Of a DNA stretch of 64,000 bases, positions 51,512 to 61,203 are shown one piece after another. Under the pieces are notes generated by a model, which worked only from the letters and a program-made list of their open reading frames with translations, made no database searches and was not told the DNA's origin. Numbering within the stretch: the stretch's first letter is position 1; each line of letters starts with the position of its first letter. Location: contig NZ_JAHXBU010000044.1 in assembly GCF_020178975.1 (NCBI RefSeq), positions 1-64,000 on the forward strand. The letters run 5' to 3'. This stretch comes from Cesiribacter sp. SM1 (GTDB lineage: Bacteria; Bacteroidota; Bacteroidia; Cytophagales; Cyclobacteriaceae). The position numbers were made by a program, and so were the translations under genes.

Positions 51512-53803
51512 ATGCAGCAGGGTAGTGTGTTCAACCTCTTCGATGGTTCTAATTTTATTTTGAATAGTGCTGTAGACCTCACCAACTGCGACAGGGAACC
51601 TATACATGTGCCGGGGGCTATACAACCATTCGGCTTGCTGATGGTGCTTAACGAAAGCCTGGTAGTTTGCCAGATCAGTGAAAATGCAGAAGAATTCTTT
51701 GGCAGTAAGCCTGCCGATTTGCTGGGGCAAAAGCTTGAGCAGATAATTGGAGAAGGACTGGCCGAACAGGTAAGCAAAAAGATAGCAACGCTTACCTTCA
51801 AACATAATTTCAATCTGTCGTTAAAAGGGTTTGATGCGCCCTGCGAAGTAGTGCTGCACCGGAACGAGCAGTGCTTTGTACTGGAAATACTTTCATGTGC
51901 ACGCCAACCCAGGGAGGTAACGGTAACTCAGTACAGTGAAATGCTGCAGAAGCTGCAGGCCAGCACAGGGGTAGACGAGCTTTGCCAGAAGGCTGCCGAA
52001 GCAGTGCGGTCCCTTACCGGCTTTGACCGGGTTATGCTGTACCGCTTTCATGATGATGAGCATGGTGAGGTGGTAGGAGAGGCAAGTGCTGCGGGCATGG
52101 AGCCTTTCATGGGCTTGCATTATCCTGCCTCTGATATTCCTGCGCAGGCACGCTTGCTTTACCTCCACAACCCCTTAAGGATCATTCCTGATACCCGCTA
52201 CCAGCCTGTGGCACTGCTGCCACGGGAGAATCCTGCTACAGGCAAAGCTTTAAACTTATCACTAAGTATTCTCAGAAGTGTATCACCCATACATCTGCAG
52301 TATTTGCAGAACATGGGTGTGCAGGCCTCCATGTCTGTTTCCCTGATCCTGAATGGCAGACTCTGGGGCCTGATAGCCTGCCATCACCGGGAGCCTTATC
52401 AGCTCTCTTACGCACTTCAGGAGACTTGCTACCTGCTTGGCCGCAGCTTTACCACCATTCTGCAGGATAAACTGCGCATTGAAGAAGAAAGCTACCTCAG
52501 GTATGTAAGGGAAATGCAGACAAGGCTGCTGGAGCGTATCTCGCATTCAGAAAACTATGCACTTAGTCTGCAGGCCCAGAACCCTACGATCAAAGACCTG
52601 ATACCCAGTACTGGTTGTGCTATTTGCTTTGGTGATGATTTTTATACCATGGGCGACACGCCCGAAATGGAGCAGATACTGCAGCTCATAGGCTGGCTGC
52701 AGCAGGAGGTACAGGAAGATGTATTCAGCACCCGTTCACTTTCGCAGCTGTATGCTCCCGCAGCTGCATATAAAGCCAAAGCCAGCGGGCTGCTTGCCAT
52801 TAATATTTCACGGGTGCAGCGGGAGTACATACTCTGGTTCAGGCCCGAGGTGCTGGAAACCGTTCGCTGGGCCGGCCGCCCTGAAAAAGATGAGCAAAAG
52901 GGAGCGGATGGCATACTGCAGTTAAGTCCGCGCAAATCATTTGCAGTCTGGGCCGAGGAGGTGAGCGGAGCCTCGTTGCCCTGGACTCCTGTGGAGCTTG
53001 GTGCTGCAAAAGAAATCAGAGGAGTGCTGGTAGATGTAGTGCTGCGGATATCCGGAGAGCTCAAGCTCAGGGCAGGCATTCTGGCCCGCCTTAACAAGGA
53101 ACTGGAGCGCAGCAATAGCGAACTCGACTCTTTTGCTTATATTGCCTCTCATGATTTAAAGGAACCACTGCGGGGCATACATAATTACAGCCAGTTTCTG
53201 CTGGAAGATTATTATGATAAGCTGGATGATGCAGGCAAGGAAAAGCTAACGACACTCATGCGCTTAAGTACGCGCATGGAGCAGTTAATAGATTCGCTGT
53301 TGCATTATTCAAGGGTTGGGCGTTCCGATCTGCAGAAAACCACTGTAGACTTGAATCAAGTGCTGGAATCGGTGCAGGATTCGCTGCAGTCGCGTTTGGT
53401 AGGCAAAAAGGTTACTATTACAATTGCAGAAGAATTGCCTGCAGTGGAGTGCGATGAGCTGCTGGTGCATGAAGTTTTTCAGAACCTCCTGGCCAATGCC
53501 ATTAAGTACAATAACTGCGAGGAAGTAAAGATAGTAGTAGGCTGGTTTGCGCAGGAACGTGCTGATCTCAAAGAAGGCAGAAAGGTTTTTTATGTAAAAG
53601 ACAATGGTATTGGCATAGATAAGCAGCATTTTGATGCTGTGTTTAGTATCTTCAGGAGGCTGCATGCCCGCCAGTCCTTTGGTGGGGGAACGGGTGTAGG
53701 GCTTACAATTGTAAAAAAACTGGTGGAAAGGCATGGGGGCGAGATCTGGCTGGAATCTGAACAAGAAAAAGGCACAACTTTCTACTTTACACTTGAACCT
53801 TAA
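51512..53803 (+). CDS. bphP: Bacteriophytochrome sensor histidine kinase
   Basis: This 763-residue light sensor has the order PAS-GAF-PHY-HisKA-HATPase. The biliverdin-binding Cys26 is in TNCDREPIHVPG. The GAF domain contains PASDIPAQAR and SPIHLQYLQNMGV. The PHY tongue has PRKSF near residue 472. The phosphoacceptor His547 is in SHDLKEPLRG, followed by NLLANAIKYN, KDNGIGID and GGTGVGLTIVKK of the ATPase domain. It senses red/far-red light and phosphorylates a partner regulator, probably the product of the next gene. The N-terminal IQPFG has Phe where most have His. No heme oxygenase gene lies nearby. Confidence 0.96.
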   Translation: MQQGSVFNLFDGSNFILNSAVDLTNCDREPIHVPGAIQPFGLLMVLNESLVVCQISENAEEFFGSKPADLLGQKLEQIIGEGLAEQVSKKIATLTFKHNFNLSLKGFDAPCEVVLHRNEQCFVLEILSCARQPREVTVTQYSEMLQKLQASTGVDELCQKAAEAVRSLTGFDRVMLYRFHDDEHGEVVGEASAAGMEPFMGLHYPASDIPAQARLLYLHNPLRIIPDTRYQPVALLPRENPATGKALNLSLSILRSVSPIHLQYLQNMGVQASMSVSLILNGRLWGLIACHHREPYQLSYALQETCYLLGRSFTTILQDKLRIEEESYLRYVREMQTRLLERISHSENYALSLQAQNPTIKDLIPSTGCAICFGDDFYTMGDTPEMEQILQLIGWLQQEVQEDVFSTRSLSQLYAPAAAYKAKASGLLAINISRVQREYILWFRPEVLETVRWAGRPEKDEQKGADGILQLSPRKSFAVWAEEVSGASLPWTPVELGAAKEIRGVLVDVVLRISGELKLRAGILARLNKELERSNSELDSFAYIASHDLKEPLRGIHNYSQFLLEDYYDKLDDAGKEKLTTLMRLSTRMEQLIDSLLHYSRVGRSDLQKTTVDLNQVLESVQDSLQSRLVGKKVTITIAEELPAVECDELLVHEVFQNLLANAIKYNNCEEVKIVVGWFAQERADLKEGRKVFYVKDNGIGIDKQHFDAVFSIFRRLHARQSFGGGTGVGLTIVKKLVERHGGEIWLESEQEKGTTFYFTLEP

Positions 53804-53830
53804 AATGCACATAAACACGTTAAAGCAGGG

Positions 53831-54271
53831 ATGAAATCCTATATTCTTGTAGTAGAAGACAGTGATGAAGATTTCCTGATCCTGCAGCGGGCTTTCAGCA
53901 AATGTTGTATAAGCTTGCCTGTTGTTCGTTTTTCCGATGGTATGGGAGCCGCTGAATACCTGTTATCGGCAGAAGAACAGCAGATGGACCGTTATCCGTG
54001 TTTAATTTTGTTAGACCTGAACCTGCCGTATATGGATGGCAGGTCGTTCCTGGATTGGATCAAGAACAAACCGGTGCTGAAAAGAATACCGGTTGTGGTG
54101 CTTACCACTTCCGGCAACAGAGAAGATATAAATGAGTGTTATCGCAGGGGTGCCAACAGTTATTTGCGAAAACCCCAGCAGTTCGATGATTTCTTAAATG
54201 TTGTTCAACTAATAAAACAGTACTGGCTTGAAGTGTCTGTGATGCCCTTCAAGATGGAACCAATAGCATAA
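53831..54271 (+). CDS. Rcp1-like response regulator
   Basis: This 146-residue single-domain receiver has the acidic pocket EDSDED, phospho-Asp in ILLDLNLPYMDG, conserved Thr in VLTTSG and Lys in YLRKPQQF. Receivers of this Rcp1 type usually sit beside phytochrome kinases and take their phosphate. It lies 27 bases after bphP. No output domain is present, so the signal must pass to another protein, possibly the receiver-PP2C protein encoded next. Confidence 0.93.
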   Translation: MKSYILVVEDSDEDFLILQRAFSKCCISLPVVRFSDGMGAAEYLLSAEEQQMDRYPCLILLDLNLPYMDGRSFLDWIKNKPVLKRIPVVVLTTSGNREDINECYRRGANSYLRKPQQFDDFLNVVQLIKQYWLEVSVMPFKMEPIA

Positions 54272-54280
54272 ACGGAACCT

Positions 54281-55537
54281 ATGCACTTCTTAATCATAGA
54301 CGACAACCGGGAAGACAGGGAGATCCTGAAGCGCTTTATCCAGAAGGGCGCTTCCGGGAATGGCAGTGATGTAACTTTTGAAGAAACCTCTACTATATCG
54401 GAGGCTTTCAGCGCTTTACATCAGCATAAGCCAGATTGTGTGTTGCTGGATTATATGCTGCCTGATATGGATGGCCTGCAGGCCCTCAGCCTGTTACAGC
54501 AGGAATTTAACCATCAGCTGTGCATTATTTTCATGACTGGTTCCGGAAATGAGCTGATTGCGGCAAGGGCATTCAAGGCCGGCGCCTACGATTATATACA
54601 GAAGTCGGGCATTGGTCCGGATTTTTATACAACTGTAAAAAATGCTGTTCTCAGGGCCAGGGAAAAGGAGCAGGAAGAAAAACGCAAGCAGGAGCTGGTA
54701 GAGAAAAACCGCCAGCTGCGCGAAGCAAAGATGTTGCTGGAAGAAAGGCAGCGTGAACTGATACGCATGCAGCTGCAGACTTCCATTACCATGATTGACA
54801 TTGAGCAGGAGAATAAACGCAGGGCAGAAGAAATTGAGGCTGCCAAGCGCTTACAACTCTCCATGCTTCCTGTTCAGCCGCCTAAGCTTTCACACATCCA
54901 GATGCAGATGTACCTGCAAACCTATGCAGAGGTAGGAGGCGATTATTACGATTACCTCGAAACAGAGAACGGAGATTTCTACATTATTATTGGCGATGCT
55001 ACCGGGCATGGTGTAATGGCTGGTACCGTGGTGGCCGTTGCCAAAAGCTACTTTCACACCTTTGGGCACCAGATGGAGCCTGCCGATCTGCTGCGGCAAA
55101 TGTCTGATGGCATCCGAAACCTTAAGGTGCGTAACCTGTATATGGGCCTTACGCTGCTGCGCATCCGCGGGCATGAGGTTACCATTGCCTCCTCCGGCAT
55201 GCCGCCACTGCTGCGTTATTCTGCCGAGGAGCAAAAGGTGGATATCCATGTGTTCAAGGGGCCGTTCATGGGCTCGAGCATTGCTTTCGATATCCAGACT
55301 GAAATTCTGAACATGAAAAAAGGAGACGGCTTATTGCTGCTTTCCGACGGCCTTATTGAGCTCTTTAATAAGGATCACAAGCCTATGGGCATTGAACCTG
55401 TGCAAAAGCGTTACCTGCAAAGTGCACAGCACTCAGCCGAAGCCATTATCCAGAACATGGTGGCCCTTAAGCTGGAGTGGACAGCAGGCGAGATCAATGA
55501 CGACATTACCCTGATTTCTGTAAAATTCCTGACCTGA
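54281..55537 (+). CDS. Response regulator with PP2C (RsbU/SpoIIE-like) phosphatase
   Basis: This 418-residue protein has an N-terminal receiver (about 1-120; acidic IIDDNRED, phospho-Asp in VLLDYMLPDMDG). A coiled-coil linker follows (about 125-195), then a C-terminal SpoIIE/RsbU PP2C phosphatase domain (VGGDYYDYLET and GDATGHGVMAG for metal binding, LLLLSDGLIEL, and NDDITLISV at the end). Such proteins dephosphorylate anti-sigma-factor antagonists in partner switching. It is 9 bases after the Rcp1-like gene, so light perception may control a partner-switching pathway; the antagonist and kinase are not in this window. Confidence 0.93.
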   Translation: MHFLIIDDNREDREILKRFIQKGASGNGSDVTFEETSTISEAFSALHQHKPDCVLLDYMLPDMDGLQALSLLQQEFNHQLCIIFMTGSGNELIAARAFKAGAYDYIQKSGIGPDFYTTVKNAVLRAREKEQEEKRKQELVEKNRQLREAKMLLEERQRELIRMQLQTSITMIDIEQENKRRAEEIEAAKRLQLSMLPVQPPKLSHIQMQMYLQTYAEVGGDYYDYLETENGDFYIIIGDATGHGVMAGTVVAVAKSYFHTFGHQMEPADLLRQMSDGIRNLKVRNLYMGLTLLRIRGHEVTIASSGMPPLLRYSAEEQKVDIHVFKGPFMGSSIAFDIQTEILNMKKGDGLLLLSDGLIELFNKDHKPMGIEPVQKRYLQSAQHSAEAIIQNMVALKLEWTAGEINDDITLISVKFLT

Positions 55538-55555
55538 TCTCTGACAAAGGCAGGA

Positions 55556-55789
55556 TCAAAACAGCGCTTCCTGCAGATCTGACATCATGTCGCGGAAGCG
55601 TTTCCGTGCCTTGTTCAGAAAAGCTTCGCCAAGCAGCACATCCAGCTCCTGTTCGCTGGTAATTTCAGTTTCGGGTATTTTATAAGTCTGCTCCAGCAGG
55701 CCCTGCTCCAGTTTAAAGAGGTATTTGTTGTTCCAGTTGTAGATGGTAACCTTCATGTCGGGCAGCGGTACTTCTTTGATAATGCGCAT
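55556..55789 (-). CDS. Small protein of unknown function
   Basis: This encodes 77 residues from the ATG at 55789, starting MRIIKEVPLPDMKVTIYNWN. The frame stays open upstream to 55903, but that part would overlap the CDP-alcohol gene and looks noncoding. The protein appears to have a beta-rich N-terminus and a helical C-terminus. No family is recognised. It converges with the PP2C gene, 18 bases from its stop. Confidence 0.65.
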   Translation of the reverse strand: MRIIKEVPLPDMKVTIYNWNNKYLFKLEQGLLEQTYKIPETEITSEQELDVLLGEAFLNKARKRFRDMMSDLQEALF

Positions 55790-55875
55790 ACTGGTACTTT
55801 GTGAAATTTGCTGATAGGCAAAGGTAATGATAGTTTCTGAGCATCTTCCCCTGAAAGAAAATCCAGCCCCAGAGC

Positions 55876-56448
55876 TTATTTTTCTTTCTTCTTCCGCAAC
55901 CATGGCAGGCCCAGGATATGAGATTTTTGCTTGTGCAATATTATAGTGATGATAATATCTTCCAGGGCATCTACAAGGCTAATGCCTACAGCCAGGTAAA
56001 AGAGTGGTTGATATACTCCAAAAAAGAATACCCACACCAGGAACACCACCTGCACAAAAGCAGCAAGTTTAGCCAGCAGGGTGTGGTAGGTGCTGGGCTG
56101 GCCCCACTTGCTCATGGCCAGGATAAACTGAATGAGGTATAAGCCTAATACTGGAAGCAGCAGGAAGAGGTGCTCTGCAAAATGGATGGTTTCAAAAACA
56201 TAGTAACCAAGCACGCCCGTAAGCAGGTAGAGTATATCACCCAGGGTATCGAGCCGGGCTCTTCTTACACTTTCCATATCAAACAGCCTGGCTAGCAAAC
56301 CATCAATGGCATCGGTCGAAAAAAAGAGCATGTACAACCATGCGGTAACATGCCTGTCTCCCAGGTAGATGAATACAAGAATAATTGGAAACGAAACAAC
56401 ACGCCAGAGGGCAAACAATTCGGCTGCATTAAGCCTTTTCAGGTTCAT
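55876..56448 (-). CDS. CDP-alcohol phosphatidyltransferase
   Basis: This 190-residue inner-membrane enzyme has about five hydrophobic helices and the family motif STDAIDGLLAR followed by RLDTLGDILY, matching DxxDGxxAR...xxxDxxxD. It joins a CDP-linked lipid group to an alcohol in phospholipid synthesis. Which alcohol (glycerol phosphate, inositol or other) is uncertain. The reading frame ends in a Lys-rich tail. Confidence 0.88.
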   Translation of the reverse strand: MNLKRLNAAELFALWRVVSFPIILVFIYLGDRHVTAWLYMLFFSTDAIDGLLARLFDMESVRRARLDTLGDILYLLTGVLGYYVFETIHFAEHLFLLLPVLGLYLIQFILAMSKWGQPSTYHTLLAKLAAFVQVVFLVWVFFFGVYQPLFYLAVGISLVDALEDIIITIILHKQKSHILGLPWLRKKKEK

Positions 56449-56671
56449 ATCTTTTTTCTTATCAGAAAAAGAATACCAAACAACGGCAAGTTGTTTGGTT
56501 TAAACTTACTAAGCTTTATCGCCGGGCTTAAAAAAAAACAGTTTGCTTTCGGGGCAGCGGCAGTTTCTGTTGTTTATGTTACAGTGTTACCGTAATCCGA
56601 CAGCCCTGCCGGAACAGGAGTTTCAGATTCCGGAGAGCGATTTCACCATTCACGCATATTCATGGTTTCGA

Positions 56672-59600
56672 CTATTGTTTAGCAGCAATTGTAGCCTTGG
56701 TGGGGTAGGCGTAAGCCTTTTTGATGCCTGAATAAGTAAAAACCACAATAGAGTCAACTTCGGTGCTAATGGGTAAAACCCTGCTGGATTGGGAAAGGTA
56801 AGAGGCGCCGTGGTAAAATTCATGAACCACCTTTGTGCCATTCTTTAAATACAGATCGGCCCGTTGGTCCATAGGCCCCGCTTGATACGTAAACACAGCT
56901 GCTTGTTGCGCAGGCGCAAAGACTTTCAGCTTATCGGCATACTGGCTTACCAGAATTAGCGACTGGCCCTGCTGGTTAACAAGTTCTGCCATTGCCCTGG
57001 CATTTCCATCAACATAAAAACCACTGTTTTTAGCTGCTACAGCTTTGAAGTTTCCAGCACCGTCACCGACTAGGTAATTACCAATGGAGGCATCATACCT
57101 GCCCGTGTGCACTTCTGTTGCATAAGAGTTGCCAGCCAGGAGCAGGTCGGTAAAACCATCATCATTAAAGTCTTTGCATAGAATGCCAGACACAGGCGCA
57201 AGCTGTGCCAGTGCTGGCAGGGGAGCTACAGTAAAGGTACCATCGCCCCCATTCCTGATCACAGAAGACCTGAACTCATAGCTTTTCAGTACATAAGCAC
57301 CTGCTGTTTCATCTTCAGCAAAAAAGTCTTTGTATGGGGTTTTGCCATAATCAGCATATTTCTTGAACCTGCGCCGCATCATGGGGAGCTGGCCGGTTAA
57401 AGCATCCCTGGGGTGCGCGGGGTAATTTTCGCCCATGATGTAGTAGAACATGATTGGGTCCAGATTGCCATTGTTGTCGTAATCTTTGGCATACAGCGAA
57501 ACAGGTTCAGAGACGGAAGCCTGGTACCTGCTGTTCAGGCCGAGGTTTCCTGCAACATAGTCCATGTGGCCGTCGCCGTTAAAATCGCCGGCCGCAATGC
57601 TGTTCCACCAGCCAGTGGTATTGGCTAAACCTGCAGCCTGAGTGATGTTGGTGAATGCTCTTTTACCGCCAGCGCCTTTTTCCTGCTTTAAAACTGTAAT
57701 GGGCATCCATTCGCCGGTAACTACCAGGTCCGGGAGTCGGTCATTGTTTACATCTGTCCATAAGGCAGCGGTAACCATGCCCAGTTTTTCCAGTTCGGGG
57801 CATAGCTCTTTGCTTACATCTGTAAATGTGCCGCCATCGTTGCGCAGCACATAGCTTTTTGCAGGCATGGGGTACTGCTGGGGCACAAGACGCCCGCCAA
57901 CAAACAGATCGAGGTCGCCATCGGCATCATAGTCTGCAGCTGTTACCACAGATCCGCTCGTGTGCATTGGAGGCAATGCTTCTGCATTAAGGCTAAGGTT
58001 GCCCCTGCCATCATTCAGGTAGAGTCTGTCCTGGTAGGCAGCTGTTCCGGCGGTACGCCTGCTGCCGCCACTCACAATGTACAGGTCCAGGTCTCCATCT
58101 GCATCTGCATCAAAAAACAGGGAGCCCATATCATCATACTCGCCGCCGGCAGCAAGCTTTTTTTGTGAGAATGTACCTTTATGCTGCTGGAGAAACAATG
58201 TGCCGGGGTGCATTACATTTCCGCCCACGTAAAAATCTTCCAGGCCATCGCCATTTACATCACCTACGGCAATGCCGGGACCACCCTCTGAATGCTTGTG
58301 CGGTAAAAGCGGCTGAATCTTGAAGTCTACAAACTCTTCGGCCTTGTGTACATAATCCAGGCCACCTATACCGGATACTTCGCTGAAGGCCAGCTGAATG
58401 CTTCTGTTTCTTTGAATTTCAGGAGCCTGTGAGTTTCTGTGGTCGAGCTGAAGCAGCTGGTTTGGCTTTACATTCAGCAGCACTTGTTCACGCCCGTCGG
58501 GCCACTGGATCTTCAGTGAATCTACACCCTGAGCATCACCAAGGCCAAAGTGCACCCTGTTGTCAACAGCAGACTTATACCCGCGGGTGAGGTAATGCTC
58601 GTAATACTGCATTTCGGAAGTATTTCCTTTTTTATAGTGCAGGGTAATTTTACTGCCCAGTCCCTGCCTGTTCAGGGAGTCGCCTTTAATATTGAGCTTT
58701 AGGTAATTAGTGCTGTTGCCGGGGAAGAGCTTATCTGCATTGTTCTGGTAAATAAAAGCAGGCTCATCTACATTGTTAACCACCAGGTCCAGGTCGCCGT
58801 CGTTATCCAGATCGGCAAAGGCAGCACCATTGGAAAGGGAGGGGTGCACAAAGCCCCAGCTTTCTGATTTATCTGCAAAGCTTAGGTCTCCTTTATTTTT
58901 GTAGATGAAGTTCGGGGTTTTTACTTCGACCAGCTTTTGCATTTCGGCACGGATCTTTTCAATCTTTGATTCGTGGGTACCAAACTGGCGAAGCGAGGTG
59001 CTGTAAGCGACAAAATCCATATCGGTTACATCTTTTCCATAGCCATTGGAAATAAACAGGTCTTTTAAACCATCATTATCGAAATCAGCAAACAGGGGAG
59101 TCCAGCTCCAGTCTGTTTTATATACCCCGGCCATCTGACCTATTTCGCTGAATGAAAGCTTACCATCTGGGCCGGTTCCATTGTTAAGCTGCAGGGTGTT
59201 TCTAACAAACTGGGGTTCGTAGTTAAGGCTAAGCTCCAGCATGTACCTGTCGTAATTAATGTTGGCAAACATAGATTTTTGCCGGGCGTTTTTATCCGGC
59301 ATCATATCTACCACCATGATATCGGAGAGCCCGTCGTTGTTATAATCGGCAACATCGGTACCCATGCTGTTCATGCTCTGATGCTTTAGCATTTCCTGTA
59401 TTTTATTGCTAAAGGTGCCATCGCCATTGTTGATATAGAGAATATCATTAGAGACAAAATCGTTGGCGGCGTATATATCGGGCCAGCCATCTTTGTTAAT
59501 ATCGCTGATGGCCAGGCCCAGCCCGTAACCTTCAATCAGAATGCCGGCCTCTGCCGATACATTGGTGAAAGTACTGTTGCCGTTATTGCGGTACAATTTA

Positions 59601-60265
59601 TCGGTGCTTTTGCCCTCTCCCCGGAGCTGCCTGGGGCGTGGGTTGTTGCGGTTTTTGTCTTCTACTGAATTAGAGAGCACGTACAGGTCCAGGTCGCCAT
59701 CCCTGTCGTAATCAAAAAAAGCAGCCAGGGTGTTGTAACCGCTATCGGCAATGCCCCATGTAGCAGCCTGCTCCTCAAAGCGGGGTACACCGTTTGCAGA
59801 AGTGCCCTTGTTAATGAAAAGCAGGTTTGCATTGGGCTGCTGCTTATAGCCGCTGGAGGTAGATACGTAAATATCCAGCAGTCCGTCGTTGTTGATATCC
59901 ACCAGGGTAACCCCTTCTGCCCACTGGCGCGTGGTTAGGCCGGCGGCAGCAGTAACATCCTCAAACTCCAGTTTACCGCTGCCCTTGTTCAGGTATAAGC
60001 GGCAGGAAACACTGTTGCCGGTAAAAAACAGGTCCTGCAGGCCATCGTTGTTAAAATCGCCAACAGCCACACCACCACCATTGTACATATAATCGAAATC
60101 GAACACATTTAAGGTATCGTTTTCGGAAAGGCTGTTTACAAAATTAACCCCTGTTTGCTTTGGAGAAAGCAGTTCGAACAGGGGTGCCTCCGGGGCGCCT
60201 TCTTTAGTGCAGGCAGTCAGAATGCCTGCCATCAGCAGCAGGCAGGGTATAAGGGGGGTTCGCAT
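56672..60265 (-). CDS. Large FG-GAP (VCBS)/ASPIC-UnbV repeat lipoprotein
   Basis: This 1197-residue surface-type lipoprotein has a signal peptide ending GILTACTK (lipobox TAC). Many FG-GAP/VCBS repeats with Ca-binding D-x-D/N-x-D-G loops occur between about 60 and 500 (for example GDFNNDGLQDLF, DINNDGLLDIY, DYDRDGDLDLY). An ASPIC/UnbV domain near residues 530-620 carries LKIQWPDGREQ, and more FG-GAP repeats run to about residue 1000. The layout is like CRTAC1. Such proteins often accompany SusC/D systems in Bacteroidota, and the SusC-like gene is next, divergently oriented. Role is unclear; probably glycan or protein binding on the outer membrane. Confidence 0.88.
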   Translation of the reverse strand: MRTPLIPCLLLMAGILTACTKEGAPEAPLFELLSPKQTGVNFVNSLSENDTLNVFDFDYMYNGGGVAVGDFNNDGLQDLFFTGNSVSCRLYLNKGSGKLEFEDVTAAAGLTTRQWAEGVTLVDINNDGLLDIYVSTSSGYKQQPNANLLFINKGTSANGVPRFEEQAATWGIADSGYNTLAAFFDYDRDGDLDLYVLSNSVEDKNRNNPRPRQLRGEGKSTDKLYRNNGNSTFTNVSAEAGILIEGYGLGLAISDINKDGWPDIYAANDFVSNDILYINNGDGTFSNKIQEMLKHQSMNSMGTDVADYNNDGLSDIMVVDMMPDKNARQKSMFANINYDRYMLELSLNYEPQFVRNTLQLNNGTGPDGKLSFSEIGQMAGVYKTDWSWTPLFADFDNDGLKDLFISNGYGKDVTDMDFVAYSTSLRQFGTHESKIEKIRAEMQKLVEVKTPNFIYKNKGDLSFADKSESWGFVHPSLSNGAAFADLDNDGDLDLVVNNVDEPAFIYQNNADKLFPGNSTNYLKLNIKGDSLNRQGLGSKITLHYKKGNTSEMQYYEHYLTRGYKSAVDNRVHFGLGDAQGVDSLKIQWPDGREQVLLNVKPNQLLQLDHRNSQAPEIQRNRSIQLAFSEVSGIGGLDYVHKAEEFVDFKIQPLLPHKHSEGGPGIAVGDVNGDGLEDFYVGGNVMHPGTLFLQQHKGTFSQKKLAAGGEYDDMGSLFFDADADGDLDLYIVSGGSRRTAGTAAYQDRLYLNDGRGNLSLNAEALPPMHTSGSVVTAADYDADGDLDLFVGGRLVPQQYPMPAKSYVLRNDGGTFTDVSKELCPELEKLGMVTAALWTDVNNDRLPDLVVTGEWMPITVLKQEKGAGGKRAFTNITQAAGLANTTGWWNSIAAGDFNGDGHMDYVAGNLGLNSRYQASVSEPVSLYAKDYDNNGNLDPIMFYYIMGENYPAHPRDALTGQLPMMRRRFKKYADYGKTPYKDFFAEDETAGAYVLKSYEFRSSVIRNGGDGTFTVAPLPALAQLAPVSGILCKDFNDDGFTDLLLAGNSYATEVHTGRYDASIGNYLVGDGAGNFKAVAAKNSGFYVDGNARAMAELVNQQGQSLILVSQYADKLKVFAPAQQAAVFTYQAGPMDQRADLYLKNGTKVVHEFYHGASYLSQSSRVLPISTEVDSIVVFTYSGIKKAYAYPTKATIAAKQ

Positions 60266-61203
60266 GGTACAGATGAATTTACTGTCTCAGTGGGCTACAG
60301 CCAACGATAGTGATTTTAGGAGCCTAATAATCCGGAACAGCCAGCTGCTTTTTAAAGATTGCAGGTGCCTGGCAGACCAAAACAATCTAAACAACATAAG
60401 CTATTCATGCACATCATCACACACAAAACAAGGCGGTTGCTTAGCAAAGCAACATATGCTTAAGTTATAATCTTACAAAAAAATAGTGTTAAATGAAAGA
60501 ATATTCTGAAGGAGGATTCATTTTAAAAACTATAACCCCGGCCCCAAACAGGAATAATGTGCGTGAACACTGCGCTATGGTAATATATAAAGGAAGGGAA
60601 TTTTAGGCTACCCCTATTGTCAAATTGCTAAAACATATAATGAAGTGTACTTTGATATATTGATACGGTAAGAGCTAAGTACAAAAAAGATCAGAAGACT
60701 GATTTTTATCAGCAAAACTTTACTGCAGCAGGTAACAGGGATGAAAAGCTTTCAGGGGCCAGCGCCTGGCAGTTGAGATAAAAACTTTTAAAAAAATATA
60801 CAAACCTGCGTTTAGCAATATAAAATTTTTATAAATTACCACAGTGTAGTGATTTATTCTTCTTAAGGAAGTACATAGCAGAGTGGCTTACTTAGCTAAG
60901 TCAAGATTTTTATTAGAGGTGTAGTGGAGCAGTTTTTCCTGCCCGCTTATAGCTGTGTACTGTAATTGTCTTTAATTATTCTGTTGGCAGGCTATTTTGA
61001 ACAGTTGATAGCCTTTTGAACACGCCACAGCCCTCATGCTTTGCAGGGCTGCATGATATGCTAATGCTTTTTTAGATCTCTTTTGATTAGGCATGGAAGG
61101 ATTTTTTTCTTCAGCCCTGCAAACGTTTGCAAAAAATAATTGATGATAAACCAAACCTTTTAAACCACAATTAATCAACCTCACCTTAAACAGAGTAAAA
61201 CTT
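60266..61203. other. Long divergent intergenic region
   Basis: These 938 bases separate the FG-GAP lipoprotein gene (minus) from the SusC-like gene (plus). They hold no convincing coding frame; frames at 60207-60470 and 60972-61184 are AT-rich chance ORFs. The LacI-type palindrome at 61118-61131 is the clearest element. Neither promoter was found with confidence. Confidence 0.5.
61118..61131 (+). promoter_or_regulatory. LacI/GalR-type operator palindrome
   Basis: TGCAAACGTTTGCA is a perfect 14-base palindrome with the central CG typical of LacI-family operators. It lies 72 bases before the SusC-like start codon. The regulator itself is not in this window. Confidence 0.6.

Noticed and set aside
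60207-61184. Short ORFs (87 and 70 codons) in the region before the SusC-like gene
   Set aside because: Composition and lack of motifs or signals point to chance frames.
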